A stretch of DNA of 64,000 nucleotides from NCBI GenBank assembly GCA_019022495.1, contig JAFEKR010000042.1:62001-126000 (forward strand). The letters run 5' to 3'. This stretch comes from Epichloe hybrida (taxonomy: Eukaryota; Ascomycota; Sordariomycetes; Hypocreales; Clavicipitaceae). Shown here one piece after another: positions 23,095 through 35,551 of this stretch (the first letter of the stretch is position 1; every line of letters begins with the position of its first letter). Under the pieces are notes generated by a model that made no database searches, had not been told where the DNA came from, and was given only the letters and a program-made list of their open reading frames with translations. Made by a program: the position numbers and the translations under genes.

Positions 23095-25786
23095 TCTCAG
23101 GAAACGTCTGGTTCCCGCTTTGCGTCAACCTCTTTGAAGTGGATAGGGGTGTTTCGGACTGGGCTTTTTGAAGAGAGTGATGCATTCATTTGAATCATAA
23201 TCATAAACCGAGGCTGAGATCACGTTGGGCAATCTGTTGAGCTTTTATAAGAAAACTGAGTGACGATGAAGTTCTGATGATGAAAGGAGAAGAGGGCTGA
23301 ATTCTCTCCTTGCGCGCTTTTATAAGTGTCAAAAGTGTTCGCGAAAGTGTTGTCGGTTGGCGAGGAGAGCTCTTGCAGGTGCGCACAGTTGGCATTCGTT
23401 CTCACGCCAAGTTGCCAAACACTTTTTGTCATTCGATATTACTCCTTCGCAGCCGAGAAGCGTAAGTTTTTGAATGATTTTACAACTCACGGATTGACGG
23501 CAACGATGTGGTGTTCTCAATTCTGTGATTCTGTGTGAATATCTAAGCATGTAATCTGATGCCGGGATTTGTCGCATCGACACGCAAAACATTACCAACA
23601 GCGACTGCGTCAGCATAGTGATAGGTATAGGACTTCTATAAAACTCAGCGACGCCAACTCAATCATCGTAGGAGATTTCTTAGAAAGGGAGGTGAAAAGA
23701 CATGTTATACAGTTGTCCGCGTGACCGCGCCATGTGGCCGAGGCCAAGCCATACCGCAGCCAGCAAAGCGCCATACTAGCACAAGTAAGTGGCCGCACAC
23801 TTGGACTCGGGCGAAAATCACGGCTGACATCTTTTCCTGGGCTGCGACTTAGCATTAGCAAGCGCTTCGAAGGAAACAGCTAGTCTTGATCAGTGAGTTT
23901 GACGACGCAACCCTCAGATTCGCTACGAAGCTCAACACTTGACGAGGAGTTCATGCTCCGATGTCGCCATTGTCGCAGCACATCAAGTGAGCGCAGCTTA
24001 TCTTGCGGTCAGCTCGGTGACGGCGTGTTCGTGTTATCTTGCCAGTGGCACGGGCTGTTCCGTAGATATATGAGATAAGCAAGGCATGTATGATCGCACG
24101 GTTGTTGTCTCCTGAGTCACGGACTCACGGGCCCGTGTTGTGTTGAGTCGAGTCTCGCATTTAATTTCAAGAAACAAAACTCTGATCCATGTCGTGTCGT
24201 AAACATTACTCCGTAGGTTTACCCAAAAAAATGCCGGGGGGAGGGTGGGGGTTGTTGTCTCCTCCCCTCTCCCAACACCGAGGCATCTCCGGACAATGAA
24301 TATCTTGAGCGTTCCGGGCACTGTCATAAATCCCGGGAGATGCAAGAATGGAGCGAACTGAATGTAGGCGTAAACAAGCCTATCAAAGTGGTCAGCCGCC
24401 AATCTCTGTGGCCAACAAGACGAAGAAAAAATCTCATACATATGTATGTACATGTGTATATCCAATCTGCACGCCCCCACGGCCCCGTTTGGCGGCGGGG
24501 CGTCCAAGTCGGATCGGGAACCTCTTACCCTATAACTTGGGTTCGATTACCCCATAGAATCTTTTTATTACTCTATAACAACGTAATCTGGCACAACAAG
24601 CTTCCCATTGGCATGCCAAGACGATCCAGGTGAGAGAGAAGCAGGGCAGGCATGGCACCCGGGAAAGTCGCTGGATCTGGACCTGTCGCTCCTGCCTACC
24701 TCGTCGAGACCCTGCCTGCTCACCGCGTATTCCGAGCCAGTCTGTGCTCTTCTTGTCTTCCTTGTCTTCCTTGTCTTCCTCCGTGAATTCATTATCGCCA
24801 TGATGGTATCTTATCACGACTTTGGCTCGCTCCGACACCCACCGCTAGGACCCTCTCGGTACCCTGGCTGTGCCGATAACAAACAGCATCGTCTGTGTGC
24901 TTCCCGCTTCCCGTCTCCCATGCCAGGGCCCAGCAATGACAGCGACCTGCTCCCTAGGCAATGGGAGCCAAAGTCTTTCATCAGCTTTGCCCTACTCCAT
25001 CTAGTCATGCCCATCACAGGGGGAGGGGGCGTGTGAACAAAGAAAGAAAAAAGAAAAGACAAAAAGAAACCCCCCCTAACGCTTCACCAAGCCAAATAGC
25101 TAGCCACATGGGTACTGGCATACATCCCAGCGAGCCAGAACCAGCGGCGTGCCGACATGCAGTGCGTAATGCTGCGTCAAAGTGTATAATAATAAGCGTT
25201 TCTTTTTTTTTTTCTTTTTTTTTTGCTAAAACATAGGCTCTTTATCAGGCACGCGCGTATGCTTTAGCAACGGACCATATCAGAGTCAACATGCCATAGC
25301 CGCGCACTATGGTTGTCGATGATCAATGAACTATAAGCATACACCCCCCATCAGCATAAGGCGTGTCAGAAGTGTATATGAGTCCGATAATGGCGCCGCC
25401 TCCATCCACGATCCGTATCTTCTCCACAGCCAAGTACCTTGGAGCTCTGCACCGTGGCCATGCTCCCTGGGCGGTTTCTGACGGATACCTGGATTCCGCT
25501 ACTGGCCCGCCCCTGCCAGAAACTATATATCACGACCATCATCTCCCACACTCATTCGCTTCTCGTGAAGAGTATGAGTCTTGCTTCTTATGAGTCTTGA
25601 TCTCTGATAAGGCATCAAGTTGCGTTTTCAACAATACGGGATCCTTTCAACCAGCCCGTCCGTTCATACAACATAACCCCCTGGCATTCTGTCCAGACCA
25701 CGACGCCGTATTCCACCAATACTCGCCGTGTCTACTCTCCCACTACTCTTCTACTTCTTCAGTACAATTGCTACTTCCCTGCCACG
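23095..25786. other. Gene-free interval
   Basis: No gene supported. It has a 9-bp repeat (TTGTCTTCC, 3 copies, 24752-24780), a T-rich tract near 25201-25224 and one ACTCCGTA copy at 24208. The final 300 bp are CT-rich and presumed promoter/leader of the dehydratase gene. Confidence 0.6.
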
Positions 25787-26873
25787 ATGGGATCAGTAGG
25801 TGGCGAGCCCAAGTTGCCTTGGACTAACACTCCTTGTGCCTTGAGCCCTAAACTTACACGAATTGCTGGATGGTATGCGCTTTTCGGCATGGCAGAGCTC
25901 GCCTCTGAGGGTCATCACTAACAATCACCGTCATCTTAGCAACATATACCTGAAGCTAGACAACCTGCAGCCTAGTGGATCTTTCAAATCCCGCGGAATC
26001 GGGAATCTCATGACCCGAGCTGTCGCGACAAGCAAGGGCCATGTTCACTTCTACTGTTCATCTGGTGGCAACGCTGGCCTTGCCTGTGCCACGTCTGCAG
26101 TAGCTCTTCGGCGACCTGCTACTATAGTTATCCCTTTGACTACCTCCGAGTTGATGAAGAACAAGCTTCTGGATCTTGGCGTTGAAGTTCACCAAACTGG
26201 CAAGAACTGGGCTGCCGCCGACGAATATCTCCGCACCCAACTTTTGGCCAAGGATCCTCACGGTGTTTATGTTCCGCCCTTTGATCACCCTCATGTGTGG
26301 GACGGCGCGTCGACTATCATTCCGGAATTGCGAGAGCAAATAGATGAGCCCATCGATGCCATTGTATGCAGTGTTGGAGGCGGCGGCTTGTTCAATGGAC
26401 TCATGCAAGGCATTGAGAGTTTCCCCTGGTCTGGCCACAAGCCAGAGGTTGTGGGTGTCGAGACCCTTGGCGCCGACAGCATGAGTGCCTCGCTCAAGGC
26501 CAACGCTCACATTACTCTTCCCGAGATCACATCCATCGCTACCTCTTTGGGCTGCTCCCGTGTCTCTGCGGAGACATGGAAGTGGTGCCAATACCCCAAC
26601 ACTCACAGTCTAGTCGTCACAGACGCCGATGCTGCCATCAGCTGTGTCCGCTTTGCTGATGATGCGCGTCATCTTGTTGAAGTATCTTGCGGCGCTGCCC
26701 TGGCCACCGTCTATAAGGGCGACCTGCGAGACCTTCTTGGTCGCGGCCTCACGGATGCCGAGTGGGCTCAGAAGAACATCGTCGTCATTGTTTGCGGTGG
26801 TTCCGGCGTCACCTTGGGCATTCTCGACCAGTATGTCCGGGACTACACATCCAAGACCTCCATCAAGGTTTGA
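25787..26873 (+). CDS. L-serine/L-threonine dehydratase (PLP-dependent, catabolic type)
   Basis: Exons 25787-25872 and 25940-26873 encode 339 residues. Splicing gives AGCNIYLKLDNLQPSGSFKS, where the lysine in SGSFKSRG is the PLP Schiff-base residue; the phosphate-binding glycine loop SSGGNAGLA and the downstream VGGGGLFNG and SCGAALATVY are all in place. There is no C-terminal ACT-like regulatory domain, so it belongs to the short cytosolic class (CHA1 / serine dehydratase), producing pyruvate or 2-oxobutyrate plus ammonia, not the biosynthetic mitochondrial ILV1 type. The start ATG has the context CACGATGG. It is followed by a convergent CENP-S gene about 950 bp away. Confidence 0.93.
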
Positions 26874-27818
26874 GGGAACAAGGGAAAATGGCGTTGTTTG
26901 ATTTATTACAGTTCTGGATGCACCAGCATTTGAGATGTCATAACTTTCTTCCTTCTACTACATGATGATGTACGGGCAGGAGTTCCCTGTGGGTAAAGAA
27001 GTTTTAATGAGGAGGAAATTCACGAGAACGATATGAAAACACCGGGTGTGTACTTTTCCTTTTGTTGTCTCACGTTGGGGATCGATGGGCAGGTATCTTG
27101 GAGCGATTGCAACGACGCTGAAGACGATCTTTCGGACCCTGGGTTGCCGCCATACCTTAATCATAACACAGAACTCGACGGACGCATGTTTGCTTGTCAA
27201 AAAAGTGAAACGGCCGCAAGCCGGCATTGCAGTTGCATTGGCACGGGAGGCATGCGGAAAAGGCGCGGGGAAACGGTGATAAATGGCGTTGTAAATGTGG
27301 CATTGGATCCAATGATGATTCTATGGAACCTAGGTTTAGATTTACATGGCCAACTGCGCTCTAATGAATCAGCTAGCCCAGGTTGGCGTATTGTACATAG
27401 AAACAATCATTCCGAGCAATGCGTTCGGATGCTGATTAACTTGTGCTCATTTCATGTTACATCTGTACTCGACCCCATGGACGTCCGCCATGACGACTCC
27501 TCCGCGACAAGAGCCTCGTCAGCCGTGCATACGGAGTACGCCATCCATAGTTTCATTCAACAAGAAACCAACGAACACACATGACACATTGGGCGGCGGT
27601 TAATACAGTGCGAGCAGGCAACCACTCCGCTGCCGGTCGGGTCTTACACGTAGACCACGAAGCCAGCCGCGCGCTGCCCACACACGCGGTCTCTCTCTCT
27701 TTTTTTTTCTTCTTTAATTTCTTAAAAAAATATGTGAAGAAAGATGTAAAAAAAAAGAAGCCCATCGGTAACAAAGTCTGTCGGTGATGAGATGAAGACC
27801 AGCATCGCACCAACAACA
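26874..27818. other. Intergenic, convergent gene ends
   Basis: No gene supported; contains CT-rich and A-rich runs near 27690-27760 and one TACGGAGT copy at 27530. The open frame 27033-27584 (+) is unrecognised. Confidence 0.6.
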
Positions 27819-28423
27819 TCATCTTCTCCCCCTAGTAGACCTCCCCGCCCTCCCCCGCGCCATCTTGATATCCTTGCGTTCTTGTACGAAATCCCCCATT
27901 ATCTGCTGCAGATCGGGGTTCTTCCTCGCCAGGAGGAGGACATCTTCCGTCGTGACGTTTTGGCGGGACGCGTGGTTGGCGAAGCTCTCTAGGTCGATTG
28001 CTATGTTTTCTGGGGAAGGGGCATGTAAGCAGTCTTTTTTTTTTCGCGGGTAGGAAGTCGGTACTTTGTGTTGTAATGCGTCATGAGACGAGGGGCGAAG
28101 AAATGGGTAGATGGGAAAAAGTGTTTCCATGGCCATGCCCGCGTCGGCGGAACGTGAAAATAGAGAAGAGGCGTTGGCAATGGGCAATCTGCACTCACCC
28201 ATCTGCGTCCAGACCAGCTCCGTCAGGGCCCCTATGAACTGAGGCGTCGCGTTGCGATTCCGTCGCAGACACTCCTCGTCTACGATTTGGCCCACGGCGA
28301 ACCAGAGGGCTGATTTGAGGCGCTGGGGCGGGTCAGATCTTTCCGACCGAGTCTGGGGGGCGAGGGGAGCGCAGAACGACGTACTTCGCGGTCGTCTTCG
28401 CCGGTTGTGTCTGTGTCGGCCAT
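27819..28423 (-). CDS. MHF1: Centromere protein S / MHF1 histone-fold protein
   Basis: Minus-strand exons 28423-28385, 28322-28199 and 28009-27819 encode 117 residues, normal for CENP-S. The joined protein reads RLKSALWFAVGQIVDEECL, NATPQFIGALTELVWTQMEN, then IAIDLESFANHASR and VTTEDVLLLARKNPDLQQI: the CENP-S histone fold (three helices) with its typical TEDVLLLARKN motif, and a basic Arg-rich tail (RGRAGRSTRGRR) able to contact DNA. It pairs with CENP-X/MHF2 and acts in the kinetochore CENP-T-W-S-X tetramer and with the FANCM/Mph1 helicase at stalled forks. Two small introns (62 and 189 bp); both junctions restore family sequence. The first exon is 13 codons. The stop of the peroxidase gene lies 267 bp upstream, so the promoter is compact. 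Confidence 0.92.
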
Positions 28424-28689
28424 CTTTGGCGAGGAGAGGGGGGGGGGGAGTTCGTTGGTTCGGTCAAGTTGAGGCGCTGCGTGAGGCTGGACTGAGAAGC
28501 CGAAGCCAGACAAGACTGGAGGCAGGCAAGGCAAGGCGAGGCGAGGCAAGGCATGAGGGCATCAATTGTGGGGCCATCTGTTGCACGAAAATATGTACAT
28601 TATATAGCTCAGAAAAAAATTCCCCTCCTATTTTGCGGATTACATACATGTATTATATACGCATCTTGCATTTACGCGCCCCATTGTCC

Positions 28690-31499
28690 TCAACGGCGAA
28701 TTCTTTGTTTCCCATTCTTCCCATCCTTTCCCGCGCTGCTAGGCCCGGCAGGCGGTGCGGTGACCTGCTTCTTCTTATACACCGACAGTCTGTTGCTGGC
28801 ACCGCAGTATTCTTGGCTACTGCCAGCGCAGAGCATTCTGCATTCGGCGGCCGGGGCCGCCAAGGAAGACGTGGCGAGACTGTTACCGCAGTAGCACTCT
28901 CGTCCGTACTCAGTACCAAAGTATTCGTGGTCCTTGCACCAACTGGCACAGACTTCATTGGTCATGTTATCTTGAGCAAGCGCTGGTCCCGCCAGAGCCC
29001 TCGTGCCGTTGCCCTCGGTCTGGCAACCAACAAGAACGTGGTTGCCGACGGCGGCTGGTTGCTCGGGATTCCCAGTGGTGATGTTGGGGTTTTGGTAAAG
29101 CTCCAAACGGCTGCTTGCACCGCAGTACGCATACTGATCTCCTGAGCAAGGCATATTGCATTCCTCAATGGGAACCATCTTGCTGTCATCAGCCAGGTAA
29201 CTGCCACAGTAGCACTCGCTTCCGTACTCAGTGCCAAAGTACTTGTAATTCTTGCAAAAGGTCGCGCAGGCCTCGTTGGTCATCTTATCGCTAGCGGTGG
29301 AGCCTTGAGTGAGAGCGCGACCTCCGTTCCCTTCACTCCAGCAGCCCACAAGAGTGTATGGAGAGACGGTGCGTTTATGAATCAAAGTAGCCGTGGGTAT
29401 AGGCGTGGCCGGTGCGCTCGTGGTCGAATACAGCTCGAGACGATTGCCAGCACCACAATACTCGCTTGGCTCGCCACCACAGGGCATGTTGCAGTCGCCG
29501 ATGGGAGCAGCAGTACTCGTCTTGTCCAGGGAATTACCACAATAGCCTGCCGAATTTCTGTCAGTAAAATAGGGCACACGAGACAAGAAGAGGGAACAGG
29601 TGACGCCGTATCGTGGGACCGGACCGGAAGCTCACATTCACGACCATACTCGGTACCCCAGTACACAAAGGAACGGCAGTGTTCGGCACACTTCTCAAGA
29701 GTCATTGTGTCGTTGACGAAAGAGATGCCGTCCAAGGCGCGCAGAGAAACACCTTCAGTCCAGCAAGACAGATGCTTGTAGCCGCCAACAGTAGCACGGT
29801 GAGTTGGGACCGCAACAACTGCACCAGAAGTTGTGCTCCTGGTTTTGATGATCGCTTCGGTGGTAGAAGGCTCTCCTCCGTCACAAGCTCCAGCATTTGG
29901 AAACGGGGTACATGTCCCGCCGATACCGGTCAGGGCCTTGAAGCTATCTGCCTTATCTCCAGCGAGGACATCAACGCGGGACTCGTATGCCAAGCCCCCC
30001 GGGATGGTGTAGTCGGCCGAGAACAGCGTGTACTTGCCAATGCAAGCACCCTTTACCAGGGGAATGGTAGCATTCTGGAGGAGAGGGACGGGACTTTTGT
30101 CTTGAGGAACTTTGTATGAGACGCTGGCATGGGCGCCTTTGCTAGCCACATCGTTGCGGACGGCAGCGACAACAGTAAGAGCACCCGAGGTGCCCTTGAT
30201 GCAGCTTTGAGGTGTTTGGAACAAGATGTCGTCCTGGAGGGGATATCCCTTGCCGTTGTTATCGTAAAGCTTGCTCGTTCCGTCATTGTTATTGACAGTC
30301 ACAGTGAAAGATGAGATGCCAGTCGAGGCAGGTATGACAGCTTCGATCGGGTAGAAGTTGAAGATGTCATCAAAACCCTTGCCGGCTCCCTGTATGGTGC
30401 TCGTGATGCTGCAAGAGCTGGAGCCGCAGTCGGTGGAGCCCCTGCGATCTCTGTACGTGAGTGTGACGCTCCTTATGGCGCCATCTGCGAGGCCAGTTGC
30501 TTTGACTCGGATGTACCCCGCGAAATGCAGGGCGGATCCTCCATTGGTGAGAGTAAGCTGCAAATTGACAGGCTTGACGGTATACGGAACCACAGGCTCG
30601 CTTAGGGCAACACCAGGAGGAACGACATCAATCATCTTCTGCAAGACCTTCTGACAGACAGTCTTGAACGTGCTGGCGTCGGCCAGAGTCGACATGGTCT
30701 TGTTGCCATCGGCGTTGTAAATCTTGAAATCCGAATTCTTGTTGTGCTTGACCGATATGCCCACGACGAGAGGGTTGGTGGTGTTGCCACCAAGATACTC
30801 GGTAACGACTTTGTTGTCGAAAACTGCGTCGGTTGTGTCAAATGAAACATTGCTATTGACCGCGCCAGCGGCAGGCATGAGGTCTGGAAACTCTTCCCCA
30901 TGAACGCCTCCAAGAGTGTGACCACAGGCCGTGACCTGGATCATCTCCTCCGTGGTAAACCCCATGCGTTGGAATTGTTGTTGGAATGTAGCAACCGAGT
31001 TTTGGGGTTGGGGTACACCTAATGCGCCAGCAGCAGTAGCATCTCTTCTGCCAGCCCGGAACGGAACTCTGGGACCGTCGGCACCACCACAAGAGCGAAC
31101 AGACATGTAGACTCCCATGGCGAGCAAATCTGATAACGAGGAGCGAGTGGTGACATAGGGCGCCATGAATTTGCAGGTTGTTCTGTGTCCAGGGCCGCTA
31201 TTCTCGCCATTGTCCAGCTCATATTGGAGGGAAGCGTCGAGGCCACCGGTTTCGAAGAACGTGTTGGCAGTGGACATGTCATGGAAGGCCGATCGCAACC
31301 ATTCGGCGGCATTGCGTCGACCAGGACCTGAGGCTTCGGTAGTGCAAGGATTTACTGTATCAGCAAACTTGCGAGATCGAAACGAGCTGATTTGGAACAT
31401 GATCTCCTCGAGTTCGTCGATATCCGATGGCCAGGTCGGATCAGCCAGAGCAGATCCGGCCAGGCCAAGGAGGCCCAGCAGGACTGGTGAAGTTTTCAT
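28690..31499 (-). CDS. Secreted haem peroxidase fused to three WSC domains
   Basis: Exons 31499-29636 and 29546-28690 (minus) give 906 residues. A signal peptide (MKTSPVLLGLLGLAGSALA) precedes a haem peroxidase domain: distal AEWLRSAFHD with Arg69 and His73, and proximal TACGHTLGGVHGEEFPD with His194. A mid region (about residues 310-560) of beta-rich sequence follows with no family I recognise. Three WSC modules with Cys-rich repeats then come: YKHLSCWTEG/YCGNS, YTLVGCWSEG/YCGSYL and HVLVGCQTEG/YCGNSLA, each ending near EYCGA-NRLELY. WSC domains bind glucans or other carbohydrates; the peroxidase belongs to the fungal catalase-peroxidase-superfamily secreted class (AA2-like). The C-terminus is basic (KDGKNGKQRIRR) without a GPI signal or TM. 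The intron sits inside WSC1. The protein probably acts on or in the cell wall or plant/insect polymers; the substrate is unknown. Confidence 0.9.
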
Positions 31500-34051
31500 G
31501 GTGTGCGCGAGTAGTGACAAAAGCTGCGCTAGAAGACTTCCAAATCAAACAACTAGTAGAATGAACGCGAAGAGGGCCGAGGTCTATACAATCTAGCGAA
31601 CCTGCTATTTGCAAAGGCCACGAGGGTCTTGAATGAATAAAACAAAGAAACGAGCGCGAGTGAGCATATCAGCCCCTAAGTAACGATCTCCCCGAGAACG
31701 AATGACAACCACCAAACCAAGATGAATAGGGAGGCGAGGATTAAAGGGAATTTTTAAAAGATTGAAAACAAGGCGAGGAAAGCTGAAGACACCGCATATC
31801 AAAAAACGCCCATGACTTGTCCATGCTTCTCACCCCCCCGATGACTGCAGATTCGTACATGCAAAAAGGAAGAAGTGCCACACATGGATTGGGCAATGTC
31901 AGCAAATGGACCTCCGGCCGAGGTCTTGAGTCTTTGCTTGGCCCATGGCTGAAGGGGGTCCTCGTATTCTTGGCGGACCATGCATTAGCTGATCAGGGGG
32001 TTTGTCGTGCCTTGGCTGTCGTGCCTTCGCCGTTCGGGCGCTGTATGTATGTATGTGGTCCGTACGGAGTACAACACAGGTCAGCCGGCCGCAATCCCTG
32101 AGTATTCATTCCGTGCCCACCTGGGCAATGTGCCGTCGTCTGTTTCGTCTCCTGTGCAATACTAAATTGTGATTGCAGTTCAGTACGGAGTACTACCTGG
32201 ACATCCGGCGTGGTCCGGTCACTTACTTGGGTTTAGCAAGCTCCGCCCGACCCGGACGAAGATGGACGCCATAATATGTGCTAGAACAGAAAGGTTAGAA
32301 AGCCTCGGGTTATCATGTACGAAAATTTTACGAATGATGATGATTGACATACATGTTGTAATGGGTTCGCTCCTTCACTTGGCGCAGGACAGCTCGCATG
32401 GGCAGCTGGCATGATGGGGCGGGCAGGCGGGCGGACGGGGGTGCGTCTAATCTGACAGCTGCCCGTTGTGGTGTGAAGCGGACTCGTGCGGCTGACTGCT
32501 CGCTTATTGGCTTCGCTGGGGCAACAAGTCATCAGCTTTGACCCGCCGCCTATTCGTCCAACGTTGCTCGGCCTCGCAAGAATCAGTCATTCATGATCAA
32601 CTTGGCGATACCAGTCCGCATGCTTGGCCAAGCCAACGTGTATCTGCTTTTCGTGACCTGGCTGTTGCCTTACTGCACTCCAAGGGATTGAACAGTTGTA
32701 CTCCGTATGCACGCAGCACAACCCCAACAAGCACCGCCCGCTCTCACATGAGCGGGAAAATCCCTGTCATCTACGGGGTAAGCGCGGGTTTGCCTTGGGG
32801 TATTTTATGCAGTCGAGATTACATGACGACAAATTATCTGACCGCCTGACCTGAAAGACGTGAAAGGAGGGAGAATGGAATCATGATTCGCCAAATGACG
32901 CTTCTGCAGTCTCACGATTCACGACCGCAACCCTCCATGGCGAATTTTTTTTCCCGCACCGTGGAACATGGACGTGATTGGCATCCGGTGCGTGTGTGAC
33001 GTTGATGCTGGCTGCCTTGCATGAATGAGCATGAAGTGCAGCTGCGAGAAGATGATCGTATGAGCTGCCTTGTCGGGCGTCTTTTTTTGATTATTTTGAT
33101 CATTGCTTGTCCCGTACTCGGCCTGAAGATGCTGGCCGAGGTCTCCTTGTTGGATAGGACTCATAGGAGAGGAGATGGTGGGTTTGCCGACCCCGCGATG
33201 TCATGATCATCAATACATACATAGTAAACGGTTTCCTTTTGTCTCAGTCCTCTGCCCCCACAGCACCCACAGCATCGGGACATAATCGGGATAAAATCGG
33301 CTACTTCGACTTGGCGGCGCGGGCTCGAGACCTACCCTTGGGCCTTCATTTGGCGATTTCGCTGCCGACTTCCGATCGGGGTAGCCAAACTCAATAAGCA
33401 TGGTCGGAAGCTGGGGCCGTTGGAACTGGTCGATATGCTGATCAACGGGTCCGAGCGAAACCAGAGTTTGTTTCTGAGATGCTTCCGGTGATAAAGGCTA
33501 GTTTCTGGAAGCTAAAGAATGACCTTACTGCGTGTGGCTGTGGATGTGGCCGGGCTTCGTCTACAGCCAATCAAGAGCCAAGCCAAACCCACTTCGATGA
33601 CATGGCCATCACCACCAGCCACAGATGTGTCGTCATATTCATCATCCACATCGTTCACATCACGGCAACCGTTTGATGGAAGATGGAATTTGGAGTTTGC
33701 ATCGGTTTGCATCCGGGCCAGCGAAGGGGAGGGTCCCTCTTGCGTCGGCACTTGGACCTTGAATCCCCAGATGACCCTCCCAAAACAGCCCGCGAGTTGC
33801 ATCATACATTTCCTTGGCTCAGCTCTGTGCACGGCAGTCAGTCCCCTTCCTGAAAAAGTCTGACCGTTCCCGTCATTCCATCTTGATTCTGATCTTACTT
33901 AGTGTCTCTGCACGAGAGCTCGCGAGGGACAAATAGAGACCGGGCGCCTCATCTGAGGCTTTCCCTCCATCGCCAAACCTCCCATCTTCCTCACTATTTT
34001 CCATTCTAATTCCATCCATCAACACAGATTGTGGCCCTGTTCTGTTCCGCC
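31500..34051. other. Gene-free interval with divergent promoters
   Basis: No gene seen. It spans the upstream regions of the peroxidase (-) and the MARVEL-like protein (+) and holds three copies of TACGGAGT/ACTCCGTA (32063, 32184, 32700). Confidence 0.6.
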
Positions 34052-35001
34052 ATGGGCGCAAAGTCGGGTCTTGCCCTCAAGGGCCTCCAATGGTTCATTC
34101 GCGGGATACAGTTCCTCTGTGCCGCCCTCGTGCTCGGCATCTTCTCGTACTTCCTGGCGGCTCTGGCTAACCACGACCTCCACATTGATACGCATGTGCG
34201 CGCCGTCGAGGGCATCTCGGGCGCGGCCGTTCTGTACACCCTGATCGGTCTAACCTTGCTCTGTTGCGTCGCCGGCCGATTATTCGCGTCGATTTTCGCC
34301 ATCGTGTTAGACTTTTGCTTCATGGGCTGCTTCATCTACGTGGCCATTGTGAATAGGAACGGCAAAGGAAGCTGTGATGGCTATGTCGACACGCCATTTG
34401 GTCGTGGGCAGTCGAGCGACCAAGCGCCCGGGTCAGGAGGGTTCACGGAACTTCCCAGCTTCCACACGGCATGCCGTCTGCAAACGGCCTGTTTCGCCGT
34501 GTCCATCGCTGCCATGTAAGTAACTCGGCATCTGACCTACACGGGGCGACTGACTGACCATCAAAAAATAGCTTCTTCTTCCTCGTCTCCATGCTCATGG
34601 AAGTCGTCCTGCTTCGCCACCACCGCAAGGAGAAGCGCTTCGGTCCCGGCCCCAAGAACAACTACACGTCTGGCTCCGGCGCCGGCAGAGGCGGCTTCTT
34701 CGCACGGTTCCGAGGCAACCAACACGAGGACTTGACCGAGTCCGACCGTCTGCCCCAGCACCCAACCCCCAGCCAGGCCGACCACACCCGCCAAAGCTAC
34801 GCCACCGAGAACACGACTGTGAATCACGACGTCCGCGGCGCCAGCGCCGACTACCACAAGCAGGAAGTCGGATACGGCTACCAACAGCCCGCCGCGGCCA
34901 CAACCACCAACGGCACCGCTCCGCCTCTCGCACACACCGGGAAGCCCATTGCCCCTACTGCCAATTATCGATATACCGACGGCGTACACCAACCTGTCTA
35001 A
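34052..35001 (+). CDS. MARVEL-domain-like four-TM membrane protein
   Basis: Exons 34052-34515 and 34572-35001 encode 297 residues. Four hydrophobic segments are seen: IRGIQFLCAALVLGIFSYFL, VLYTLIGLTLLCCVAG, LFASIFAIVLDFCFMGCFIYV and, across the splice junction, FAVSIAAIFFFLVSMLMEVVLL. The first begins after a short cytosolic KGLQWFIRG, and the second extracellular loop has a Gly/Asp/Cys-rich part. The tail is long, hydrophilic and rich in Gly/Tyr/Gln. This is the architecture of fungal MARVEL-like proteins (Nce102-related), implicated by family in membrane domain and eisosome organisation; the assignment is by topology and general sequence style, not a specific motif. The intron (GTAAGT, 56 bp) joins AT|C codons. 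Confidence 0.75.
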
Positions 35002-35551
35002 ACCTACGGGGACATGGCTTCATATGATTCAGATTATATAATAAACTCCAGTTCGCCTCACTCCCTACGGGCTTCCTACGGGCTTCACGATAGGTCGTTT
35101 TTTTAGTAATTTAGAGCACATAATTATGAAGTACCGGGCATACTCGCCACACCTAACACAGTACTGAAACGATGAACCACATTGTCCTAATTACATCGTG
35201 ACCCGTCCAAGGGACATGTACCACATTGTCCATCCTCATAAACAAGCCATTCCGAGTCAAACCCGCCATCTCGTACATCTTACAACAGACACGCTGCCCG
35301 ATATTCTCCAATCCACTCCTCGATCCTATCTTCTTGAAATTGGAAGGCGTGTCCGGAATAAACATGAAAAACTACTGAGTGTTCCCGCGTAGAGACCATC
35401 AGGGAGACAGAGCCATCACGTAGCACGGAAAGAATGGACGTCGAGTTATACGCACTCACATTACACTTGTACACGTGCCTAACGTGACGAAGGATTCCAC
35501 CATCTCCCCAATCGGCATGAAATCAAAGACTACTCGTGACGAAACCACAAC
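35002..35551. other. Intergenic, convergent gene ends
   Basis: Holds an 11-bp direct duplication (CTACGGGCTTC, 35066-35088). No gene seen. Confidence 0.6.

Noticed and set aside
24500..24575. tRNA-like GGGTTCGATTACCCC hairpin
   Set aside because: Loop size and the lack of matching acceptor, D and anticodon arms do not fit a tRNA.
28252..29145. 297-codon plus-strand frame across CENP-S and the peroxidase end
   Set aside because: It overlaps two well-supported minus-strand genes and has no domain.
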